25,737 nucleotides of DNA from FEN-1297 sp964498065 (GTDB taxonomy: Bacteria; Bacteroidota; Ignavibacteria; Ignavibacteriales; Ignavibacteriaceae), in contig CAZCFZ010000054.1 of the NCBI GenBank assembly GCA_964498065.1, positions 1-25,737 on the forward strand, given 5' to 3'. Of the stretch, positions 14,221 to 22,718 are shown in pieces. Each line of letters starts with the position of its first letter. Within the stretch, counting starts at the first letter, position 1. Under the pieces are notes generated by a model that made no database searches, was not told the DNA's origin, and saw only the letters and a list, made by a program, of their open reading frames with translations. Both the position numbers and the translations under genes were made by a program.

Positions 14221-17200
14221 TGTTTTCAAAAATATTGAAAAAACTTAAAGGCGATAGGAAATATTTTGCTATCGTCTTTTTTATTTTACTCTTAATTTTT
14301 TTATCGGGAATAATAACACCTATTTGGGTGCAGTATGAAAAGAGTAATTGGAATAATGAACTATCTGAAAAAATTTTATACATTCAAAATTCGGTTACTG
14401 CGCTTTTCCAAAACAGGGAGAATGATCTTCAATCAACGGCGGCAGTTTTAAAAAGCAGTCTTAGAAAAGTATTAAATCCTAGAAATAATTCTTACGGTGC
14501 CTTGATAAAAGTTGTGAATAATAAAGACTTTGCGGGTAATTCAATTGAAGTATTGGCACCCAACGGAAGATTAATTGCTTGGAGTCCTCAAATTGCTATT
14601 TCACAAAATGACATTCTTCCCTTAGCCTTTCCTGCGGGTCAAATTCATTTTTATAATTCGCCATTAATTACTTATCTAACGGTTACCGATACTGTTCAAT
14701 CCGAAAATGACGTATTTTATTTTGTTGTCAGTGTTCAGTTTGAGAAACATTATTCACTTCAAAATGCTTATTTCCGGGATGTTAATTTTACAAAGGAAAT
14801 TTCTAATAAATTTCTTACACAATTTGAGGTTTCTTATACTCCATTTGCAGAACGATCGAGAGATGGAAGAAAATATTCTTTTGAACTTGTTAATAAGCAA
14901 GGGAATAAAATCGGCTTAATTACTTTCTTAAAACCTACACTGACTACGGCTGTCGATTCAATTTATCAAACAATATACCGTATTCAGGCGGTTTTAGCTC
15001 TATTGGCTTATTTGTTTATTGCTTTCGGTTTCAGGAAGGAATTTAAAGCGCTTAAGACAATATGGAAGATTATTGCTTTTGCTTTTTATTGTATTTTATT
15101 TAGAATACTTTTGTATTACATAGGGTTACCTTCAAATTTCTTTCATGGTGCATTGGTAGATCCTGCTTATTTTTCATCTACTTTTGGAGATGGAATAGTA
15201 AAGTCTCCGGTAGAATTTTTTGTCACAGCACTTTTTGTATTGATTGTATGTATTAGGGGATTTCAATATTTAATAGCATATATACATGAATCAGCCGAAA
15301 ATAAATCAAAAAACTTACTGCTATTTTCGCTGTTGGTTTTGCCTTTTGCTTTTTTATTTCTCTTAACGCTTAGGGGACTAGGTGCATCAGTTAAAAGTAT
15401 AATATTCGATTCAACTTTAAGATATTTTAAAGAACCTAACCTTATTCCGAATCTTCCGTCATTAGCGATGAATTTAAATTTGCTGATGTTAGGAGTTTCA
15501 GCGCTTTTATTTTTGTGCAGTTTGATTTTAATTCTAATTTCCTTTTTGCCGAAAAAGAATAAAAATGTTTTAAAATATGCTTTTGTGGGTTTATTTATTT
15601 GTTTTCAGTTTTTAGGAATTTTGTTCATTCATTTTGAAAATGAATCATTAATTACACCGGTGTTAAGCATAATATTTATATGCTTGATTTTTGCACTTAC
15701 ATATCAAATCTATTTCGGCAAGTTAAGGAATGAGTTTAATTATGTGTTTATCACTATTGTTGCTTCGGTAATTTCCGTATCTCTATTAAACTATTTTAAT
15801 CTTCAACTTGAAAAAGAATCTCTTAAAACAACCGCTTTGGAAATAAACAGGCCGAACAATAATCTTCTTCAATTTTTGCTGGAAGAGACCCTGGAAAATG
15901 CCGCAAACAACACTCAATTGATCACGGACTTTTATGATTTTAATTCCAATTACGATGCCGAAGCTTTTAAACTTTGGGCAAACAGCTCATTGCAGCGGGA
16001 ATCATTAATCTCATCGGTTAGGATTTGGGATAAAAATCAGGATAAAGTCGGAGAATTTAACGGCGGTATTGAGTTAGGAGATAAAATTCTGAAGCAGTTT
16101 ACGAACTATACGGGAAGAAATCCTAAAATTATTGAAACATATCAGCTTAACGACACATCGGAAAAAGTCTTCACAGGAATTGTACCGATATATGATCGGG
16201 GAATAAAGCTTGGTTATGTATCTGCGTCTATTGGATTTGATATTCAGAATCTTGGCTCGAATAACATACCCGATTTTCTTGAATCAAAAATGAATATCAT
16301 TAACTCTGTTCTTGACATAAAACGCTTAAAGATTTTTGAATTCGCAGATTCAAAGCTTACAAATGTTTACGGTGATATTTATCCTTCAAGAGACCAGATA
16401 AAACTGATTCTTAGAACAAATTTTAAACAAAGCAATGAAGCATGGACCGAATTGTCTTTAAATGGTGTAGATTATTACGGATATTTACTGAAATCGATTC
16501 AAGATAACGTACCCATAATTACGGTTGTGCTGACAAGAGAAAAACGTCTTACTTGGGATTTATTTAATTTCTTCAAAATATTTTTGGTACACAGTATCTT
16601 TATTGTTTTGCTAATGATTGTTTTATTAGCATTTAGATTAAAAAATTTAAGATACAGCTTTCGCCTTCAATTGCTAATTGCATTTTTACTCGTTTCAATA
16701 ATTCCGATAATTATTCTTGCAGTTTACAATAGGCAGAACGTGCAGCAGAAAAGTCAGAATGCAATTTTTAATGAGCTTAATGAGAGGACTAATTACGTAG
16801 AAAGAGGAATAAAAGAAGAATTAAAAGAAACAGGTTATGATGATTTTACAAAAGCATTCAGCAATACAGGTAAAGATCTTGGAATTTCATTTGCGATATA
16901 TGAAGGAACAAATTTAATTTATAATTCAAAGGCTCAATATTATAATATCGGTTTATTTACGGAAAAATTGAACCCGGAAGTTAATTACGAGGTTAATTAT
17001 TTAAGTTACAGGGAATATTTAAATGAAGAAAAAATCGATAAATTTGTTTATGATTCCTTTTATAAAAAAATAACAATTGAAGGCAGATCCCTTATAATCG
17101 GTGTGAATGATGCCTTCAATAGGGTCAATCTATCTTTTTCGGTATTAAGTGTCGATGTTTTTTTATTCGGTGTTTTTTCATTTACAACTTTAATGATGAT

Positions 17201-18080
17201 ACTGCTTAGTGCTTTTCTGGCAAATAAAATATCACTACCTATCCGGAAATTAACCAAGGCTACGGAATCCGTTGCACAGGGCGATTTAAGTGTAGAGTTA
17301 AAAAATAATGTCAAAGGAGAATTAAGAGATTTACTTAACGGTTTCAATTTAATGACTAAAGAATTGCAGAAAAATCAGAATGAACTGGCAGAACTTGAAA
17401 GAGAAAATGCGTGGAAAGAAATGGCAAAACAAGTTGCTCATGAAATTAAAAATCCTTTAACTCCGATGAAACTGGCGGTTCAGCAGCTGATAGTTTCATA
17501 CAGAGATAAAAATAAAAACTTTGATTCGATTTTCGAAAAAGTATCATCTACAATTTTAAACCAAATTGAAAACCTCAGCCTTATTGCGTCCGAATTTTCA
17601 AGGTTTGCCAGGATGCCTAATTTTAAACTTGAAAAGATTGATCTGTTAAAGAGTATTAATGATACAATAAATCTTTTTACTGATGAACAAATTAAGATTG
17701 AATTAAAAACCGAATTGAAAGATGCATATATTGAGGCGGATGAAGGTCAAATGAGGAGATTATTTATTAATTTAATTCGGAATTCAATACAGGCGGAGTC
17801 CAATAAAGTTGAAATTGATGTGGATCCGGAAGAAAATAATTTTAGGATTTATATCAGCGATAACGGTAAAGGAATCCCCGAAAATATTAAAGATAAAATA
17901 TTTGATTCCAGCTTTACAACAAAATCAAAAGGTATGGGGCTTGGTCTAAAGCTGGCTAAAAGATTTATTGAAGGAATAAACGGTTCGATAACTCTGGCAG
18001 ATAATGTTGCTCCCGGTACGGTATTTAAAATATTAATTCCGAGATTAAAAAGAAATAATCAAGCAAAAGATCAAGCGTAA
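14220..18080 (+). CDS. Very large NtrY-like membrane sensor histidine kinase
   Basis: 1286 residues, much longer than typical NtrY (about 700-750). Order by eye: TM1 (15-37); a periplasmic sensor (38-250); a block of about eight TM helices (252-524); a second extracytoplasmic region (525-780); TM (785-805 and 818-838); a third sensor-like segment (840-975); TM (975-1003); HAMP (about 1005-1055, LPIRKLTKATESVAQGDLSV). A HisKA follows, with phospho-acceptor H1074 in QVAHEIKNPLTPMKL, the NtrY-type H-box. The ATPase has an N box (N1184-N1188, NLIRNSIQA), DNGKGIP, and a GMGLGLKLAKRF lid. No response regulator is adjacent, so the partner must be encoded elsewhere. Signal and target are unknown. It is coupled at both ends by TAATG overlaps. 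Confidence 0.92.
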   Translation: MFSKILKKLKGDRKYFAIVFFILLLIFLSGIITPIWVQYEKSNWNNELSEKILYIQNSVTALFQNRENDLQSTAAVLKSSLRKVLNPRNNSYGALIKVVNNKDFAGNSIEVLAPNGRLIAWSPQIAISQNDILPLAFPAGQIHFYNSPLITYLTVTDTVQSENDVFYFVVSVQFEKHYSLQNAYFRDVNFTKEISNKFLTQFEVSYTPFAERSRDGRKYSFELVNKQGNKIGLITFLKPTLTTAVDSIYQTIYRIQAVLALLAYLFIAFGFRKEFKALKTIWKIIAFAFYCILFRILLYYIGLPSNFFHGALVDPAYFSSTFGDGIVKSPVEFFVTALFVLIVCIRGFQYLIAYIHESAENKSKNLLLFSLLVLPFAFLFLLTLRGLGASVKSIIFDSTLRYFKEPNLIPNLPSLAMNLNLLMLGVSALLFLCSLILILISFLPKKNKNVLKYAFVGLFICFQFLGILFIHFENESLITPVLSIIFICLIFALTYQIYFGKLRNEFNYVFITIVASVISVSLLNYFNLQLEKESLKTTALEINRPNNNLLQFLLEETLENAANNTQLITDFYDFNSNYDAEAFKLWANSSLQRESLISSVRIWDKNQDKVGEFNGGIELGDKILKQFTNYTGRNPKIIETYQLNDTSEKVFTGIVPIYDRGIKLGYVSASIGFDIQNLGSNNIPDFLESKMNIINSVLDIKRLKIFEFADSKLTNVYGDIYPSRDQIKLILRTNFKQSNEAWTELSLNGVDYYGYLLKSIQDNVPIITVVLTREKRLTWDLFNFFKIFLVHSIFIVLLMIVLLAFRLKNLRYSFRLQLLIAFLLVSIIPIIILAVYNRQNVQQKSQNAIFNELNERTNYVERGIKEELKETGYDDFTKAFSNTGKDLGISFAIYEGTNLIYNSKAQYYNIGLFTEKLNPEVNYEVNYLSYREYLNEEKIDKFVYDSFYKKITIEGRSLIIGVNDAFNRVNLSFSVLSVDVFLFGVFSFTTLMMILLSAFLANKISLPIRKLTKATESVAQGDLSVELKNNVKGELRDLLNGFNLMTKELQKNQNELAELERENAWKEMAKQVAHEIKNPLTPMKLAVQQLIVSYRDKNKNFDSIFEKVSSTILNQIENLSLIASEFSRFARMPNFKLEKIDLLKSINDTINLFTDEQIKIELKTELKDAYIEADEGQMRRLFINLIRNSIQAESNKVEIDVDPEENNFRIYISDNGKGIPENIKDKIFDSSFTTKSKGMGLGLKLAKRFIEGINGSITLADNVAPGTVFKILIPRLKRNNQAKDQA

Positions 18081-21000
18081 TGGCTTATTTAACTTCACAC
18101 CAGGAAAAGGCTTTAAATTATAAAAAACATATCTCACTTACGGCAAATGCCGGCTCCGGGAAAACCTTTGTATTATCCAAAAGATTTTTAAAAATCATTA
18201 AAGAAGAAAATATATCTTTGAGAAATATTGCTGCAATTACATTTACAGATAAGGCAGCAAGCGAGCTTTATAAAAAGATAGCCGGTGAGATTGAAAATGA
18301 AATTAAAGTTTCGGTTAACGAAAATGAAATTAAAAAGCTGGAGAGTATACGGAGGCAATTGGTTTCCGCAAATATTTCAACCATACATTCTTTTTGTATC
18401 GATATCCTTCGCGAACATCCGGTTGAAGCCGAACTGGATGCCAATTTTACGCCTGTCGATGAAAATATTTCCGGGGAATTAATTGAACTTTGCGTGGAAG
18501 AAACAATAAAGAATTCTTTAAAAGATAATGATGATCTGGAAAAATTAAAGAAATTAATCAGAATTTATTCTTCAAAAAATCTTCTGGCAAATGAAATAAT
18601 CACATTAATAAAAAATCGCAAAAATGTATTAGCGGTTTCCGGTAAAATTTATTCGAAACCTGAAAAAGATATAGCCTTGTTTTTCAATCAATCATTTCGG
18701 GATAATTTTAAAAAAATATTTTTAACAGGAATAAATGATGTTATTTCTTCTCTTACAAAAATTAATGATGTTGTACTAAATGAAAACAACAACAACCAAA
18801 CCGCAGTTGAAATAAAAAACTCGATTAATAGCTTGCTGAATTCTTCTCAAAATGAAATTATTATAAAAAATTTACTGGACATAAAAGAATATGCGCTTAC
18901 AAAAGAAAATAAAATTAAGAGCAGAGGGTATCTAAATAAAAAGTTGAGAAATAGTTTTAAAGAAGAAATTGACCGAGTCGAATATTTTTTTGAAGATTTT
19001 TCCAATCTAGATTACAGCGGTAATAATTATGAAATAGAAATTGAACTTGCACGTTTCGGAAAGGACATAATTTATTTCTTTAACAAAGCGCTGGAATTGT
19101 ACAATAAAAAGAAAAAAGAAAGCGGCTTCCTGGATTATGAGGATATCCTTCTTTATACTAAAAAAATATTAGAGTTGAAAAATATTAAAAAGGATTTGTC
19201 CGGAAAATACAAATATATAATGATTGATGAGTATCAAGATACAAATGAAATACAGTACAATATTTTTCTGCCGATTCTTGAAAAGTTAAAAACCGGTAAT
19301 CTTTTTATAGTGGGAGACGAAAAACAGAGTATATACATGTTCCGGGATGCCGAACTGGAAGTATTTGATATTACGAAAAATGATATTAAAAAAACTTCAG
19401 GACCGGAATATCTATTGACTCTGCCGGATAGTTTTAGAATGGCACCTGCCATCTGTTTATTTACGAATTTGTTATTTAAGAAATTATTTGAAAAACCGGA
19501 TTTAATGTTTAATGAAGTAGAACATTCGGATTTAGTTTGTGCAAGAACGGATAACACCCCGGGTCAAGTGGAAATTCTGATAGCTAAAAATAATGATGAA
19601 ATAAAAAGTAATGATGGGGATATTTTTATTGAAAATCCTGAAGCGGAAATTGTTGCAAAAAGGATAATTAAATTAATAAAAGAGAAGGAAAGCCCCATAA
19701 AATCAAATTGGAATAATATAGCGGTATTGTGCAGGAAGAGAAAGTACTTTCATGAATTGGAAAAGGTATTTGCAAAATATAATATCCCGTTTACTATTTT
19801 AGGAGGCAAGGGTTTTTATCAAAGGCAATCTGTTTATGACGTCTATAATTACTTTTCTTTTTTAGAGGATAATGATAACGATACGGCATTGATAGGAATA
19901 TTGCGTTCCCCGTTCTTTTCTCTGTCTGATTCCCAAATATTCGAAATATCAATACAGCCTGGGCAGAATTACTGGGAAAGATTACAACAGTTTATTAAGA
20001 TTAATAAAGAACTTAAAGGTATTATTGATACATTGAAAGAAAATTTATCACTGGCTAAGAATTATAACATAACTGCACTTTTAAGGAAGATTCTGGCTGA
20101 ATCGAATCTGCTTGCTGTATTGGCATCAAAACAAAATGGATATCAAGAAATTGCAAATATTAAAAAGCTGATTAAATTAACTATTAATTTTTTCTCCCAG
20201 GGTTTCAAAACACTTTACGATTACGTCGTTTTTCTTAAGGATTCTATTGAACAATTTGAAGATGAAGCCCAGGCGGCAGTCGGAGACGATTCAAACTCCG
20301 TTAAAATAATGACATTTCATCAATCAAAAGGATTGGAATTTGATTCGGTATTTCTTTACGGCAGTAATGAACCTTTGAAAAAAGATTCTATAAAATCAAA
20401 GTCAATTACTGTTGATAAGAATTTCGGCCTCTTAACAAAAGTCCCGCTTAATTCTTACTACTCTTCGGAATATTTTTCAGCCCCTATTGTCGGAATGAGT
20501 AATCTGATTCTGGAAAAGAAAAATATTGCCGAATTCAAGCGGCTTTTATATGTCGGTGTAACAAGGGCCAAAAACAATTTATTTATTTCTGCGGCTTTAA
20601 ATAAGCATGATGCATTTAACGCTAATTCATTCTTAGCCTTGTTGCAAAATGGACTGGATATTGATCTTAATGAACAATCCTTGGAATTAAAATCCGGATT
20701 GAAATTCTTACAATTAGAAAATGATAAATATCTTACAAAAGAAAGAGAATTCACCGCTGAAATAAAGATCTTAAATGATGTTGAATATAATCCCGTAATT
20801 ATAAATGAAGAAAAAGTAGAATTAAACGAAAAGCATCATAGAATTGGCTCTATAGAAGATGATCCGAAAGGTGAAGTGATTTCTGCGACTAAAATTTCCG
20901 TTTTTAAACAATGTCCTTTAAAATATCACTTAACATATGATATTGGCTTTTTACCTTTCTTCCAGGATTATAAGAAATGGATGATCCGCAACATGCCGGA

Positions 21001-21712
21001 AAGAAATTATGAATTTAATGAAAAAGAGGATGAAACTTTATTCGGTCTTAATGAAATAGCAGTTTACAAAAATGTTAAGGAGTTTTCGGATGTTAAAGGG
21101 AGAATAATTCATTCGGCACTTCAAAAAGAAATAATTCAGGATCAATTGAGTGATTTTATTGATGTTTCAATTAATAATGAAATAGGAACTTTTAAAGTAG
21201 ATGAAAAGCAAAAAGTTCAATTAAAGAATGATATTACAGCTGATATTAAAAACTTTTATAATTCTAATGAATTTTCCGACTTGATAAAATATAAAAATTA
21301 TAATAATGAATATGAAGTTTATGCCAAAGAAAATGATTATTACCTTTACGGAATTATCGATAAATTAATTATAGAAGGTGATAAAGCAATAATTGTGGAT
21401 TATAAAACCGATTCGATTACGGAAAAACAGTTGGAAGAAAAATCAGACGGCTATTTCAGCCAATTGCGTTTTTATTCATATATTGTAAACAGACTATTTG
21501 ATAAAATCAAATTTTTCGAACTTAAATTAATATTTATTAAATGGCCTCAGTATCCGCAAATAATTAATTTAAGCAACAAGGATTTTGAGACGATAAAAAG
21601 AGAAATTAAAACAATGGTAAACGATATAAGAAGACAAAATTACCTTAAAAATTTAACTCATTGTAAAAGCTGCAGTTATTCCCTTAATAATAATATATGT
21701 ATCAAGAATTAA
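18080..21712 (+). CDS. AddA/RecB-like UvrD-family helicase with C-terminal PD-(D/E)XK nuclease
   Basis: 1210 residues, similar to AddA length. Seen: Walker A ANAGSGKT with K28; ITFTDKAASEL; TIHSFC; Walker B IDEYQD with D383 and E384; GDEKQSIYMFRDAE (motif III); DSFRMAP (IV); VKIMTFHQSKGLEFDSVFL (V); and LLYVGVTRAKNNLF (VI). The C-terminal nuclease has IIDKL (D1094) and DYKTD (D1107, K1109), plus QLRFYSYIV. Cysteines C945, C1195, C1198 and C1207 surround the nuclease like the iron-sulphur staple of AddB/AdnB-type nucleases, but the last spacing is Cx2Cx8C rather than the usual Cx2Cx5C. It should unwind and resect broken DNA ends. No AddB-like partner is in the window. It starts inside the kinase stop (TAATG). 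Confidence 0.92.
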   Translation: MAYLTSHQEKALNYKKHISLTANAGSGKTFVLSKRFLKIIKEENISLRNIAAITFTDKAASELYKKIAGEIENEIKVSVNENEIKKLESIRRQLVSANISTIHSFCIDILREHPVEAELDANFTPVDENISGELIELCVEETIKNSLKDNDDLEKLKKLIRIYSSKNLLANEIITLIKNRKNVLAVSGKIYSKPEKDIALFFNQSFRDNFKKIFLTGINDVISSLTKINDVVLNENNNNQTAVEIKNSINSLLNSSQNEIIIKNLLDIKEYALTKENKIKSRGYLNKKLRNSFKEEIDRVEYFFEDFSNLDYSGNNYEIEIELARFGKDIIYFFNKALELYNKKKKESGFLDYEDILLYTKKILELKNIKKDLSGKYKYIMIDEYQDTNEIQYNIFLPILEKLKTGNLFIVGDEKQSIYMFRDAELEVFDITKNDIKKTSGPEYLLTLPDSFRMAPAICLFTNLLFKKLFEKPDLMFNEVEHSDLVCARTDNTPGQVEILIAKNNDEIKSNDGDIFIENPEAEIVAKRIIKLIKEKESPIKSNWNNIAVLCRKRKYFHELEKVFAKYNIPFTILGGKGFYQRQSVYDVYNYFSFLEDNDNDTALIGILRSPFFSLSDSQIFEISIQPGQNYWERLQQFIKINKELKGIIDTLKENLSLAKNYNITALLRKILAESNLLAVLASKQNGYQEIANIKKLIKLTINFFSQGFKTLYDYVVFLKDSIEQFEDEAQAAVGDDSNSVKIMTFHQSKGLEFDSVFLYGSNEPLKKDSIKSKSITVDKNFGLLTKVPLNSYYSSEYFSAPIVGMSNLILEKKNIAEFKRLLYVGVTRAKNNLFISAALNKHDAFNANSFLALLQNGLDIDLNEQSLELKSGLKFLQLENDKYLTKEREFTAEIKILNDVEYNPVIINEEKVELNEKHHRIGSIEDDPKGEVISATKISVFKQCPLKYHLTYDIGFLPFFQDYKKWMIRNMPERNYEFNEKEDETLFGLNEIAVYKNVKEFSDVKGRIIHSALQKEIIQDQLSDFIDVSINNEIGTFKVDEKQKVQLKNDITADIKNFYNSNEFSDLIKYKNYNNEYEVYAKENDYYLYGIIDKLIIEGDKAIIVDYKTDSITEKQLEEKSDGYFSQLRFYSYIVNRLFDKIKFFELKLIFIKWPQYPQIINLSNKDFETIKREIKTMVNDIRRQNYLKNLTHCKSCSYSLNNNICIKN

Positions 21713-21892
21713 AGGGAAAAAGTTATGGAAAATTTATTGCAATATTAATTAACTCCGATTATCTTTTAAGAGTTAATAATCAAAAATATTATTTATTATT
21801 GAATGTAAAATTGCAATAAGTTAACCGATTAATTAACAGGACATCATTAAGATATATCATTGTACAGTAATTATTAATATGTGAGTAATTTT

Positions 21893-22357
21893 ATGCGAAA
21901 GTTTGTTCTACAAATAAGAGATTTGGATTTAATAGAAAGCGAGCTTAAGAGTAATCCGGCAGGCGTATTTGCAGTAGAATTGGAAAATGAAAAAGTTGCA
22001 CAAATTGCAACTACGTTTCTTTATTTGGACAAAAACATATATATCTTCTTTAATAAAGAAGATGAATTTTATAACGGTATTCAGTTTGATGTTGAGGTAA
22101 CTTTTACGATACTTCGATATGGTAATGCTGAAAAGCAGAAAAGTGTTGATTTCGACCCGGCTTATAATTTATTTTCAATTTCCGTAAAAGGAATCGTTAA
22201 AAAAGTTGAAGAAATAAAATTGATTGACGATCTTAGAAAGAATTATATCAATAAATATCAAAAATCAAGCGATAGTAAAATTGATTATTCAATTCTTTCC
22301 AAGGTTATAATGATTGATACTGAGGAAATTCAAGCAGTTGAAGAAACAGGTGGATAG
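21893..22357 (+). CDS. PNPOx-like flavin split-barrel protein
   Basis: 154 residues from ATG 21893; a GTG at 21881 would add four. The pattern VLQIRDLDLIESELKSNPAG, then VFAVELENEKVAQIATTFLYL and NIYIFFNKEDEFYNGIQFD, and later YNLFSISVKGIVKKVEE, resembles the split beta-barrel of pyridoxamine 5'-phosphate oxidase-like FMN proteins: an initial helix, A-F-T-L-Y strands, then a SI-V-G-V strand. Strict substrate residues cannot be assigned, so the ligand is unknown. No good Shine-Dalgarno sequence was found for either start. The small lipoprotein frame overlaps its 3' end by eight bases. Moderate confidence in the fold, high that it is a gene. Confidence 0.65.
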   Translation: MRKFVLQIRDLDLIESELKSNPAGVFAVELENEKVAQIATTFLYLDKNIYIFFNKEDEFYNGIQFDVEVTFTILRYGNAEKQKSVDFDPAYNLFSISVKGIVKKVEEIKLIDDLRKNYINKYQKSSDSKIDYSILSKVIMIDTEEIQAVEETGG

Positions 22358-22586
22358 TTCGAAGTCTTTTATCGTTCTATTTCTTACCTTATTTAATTTA
22401 ACTGGCTGTTCTGCAAATGAAAATTATTTTTGTGTTATCCCTTACGTATTATACTCGTCAGGAAATAAACCAAAACTTTTAAGTGAAAGCGGCTTATTTA
22501 TATCCGGGAAAAAATACTTTAACATTAGAAAGTTTATTAATTTCAGCAGCTATTTAAATAATTATAACTTATTTCCTATTCAATAG
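22350..22586 (+). CDS. Tiny putative lipoprotein, function unknown
   Basis: 78 residues from GTG 22350; a TTG at 22314 would give a longer, more basic N-terminus. It begins with a short n-region, a hydrophobic core (FIVLFLTLFNL) and a good lipobox, LTGC, with the cysteine at about residue 20 of the GTG form. The mature part is about 59 residues, tyrosine- and asparagine-rich (YFCVIPYVLYSSG, KYFNIRKFINFSSYLNN), with no recognised domain. It overlaps the PNPOx-like gene by eight bases, so coupled translation is possible. The lipobox argues that it is real, but shortness and AT-rich composition leave doubt; it could be a decayed longer lipoprotein. Confidence 0.45.
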   Translation: MDSSKSFIVLFLTLFNLTGCSANENYFCVIPYVLYSSGNKPKLLSESGLFISGKKYFNIRKFINFSSYLNNYNLFPIQ

Positions 22587-22718
22587 CTTTATTAAATGAC
22601 AGATCAAGATCATCTGATAGTTAGAATTATTATAACAAATAAAAACGTAAAACATTCTTACCCATTCGGAAAAAGGACAAAACTTATTACAGGATAATCT
22701 TAGAAACGGAGCTGTTTA

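Noticed and set aside
21748..21777. ATTAACTC/GAGTTAAT dyad after the helicase gene
   Set aside because: An 8-bp stem with a 14-base loop and no T-run; weak as a terminator and without other support.
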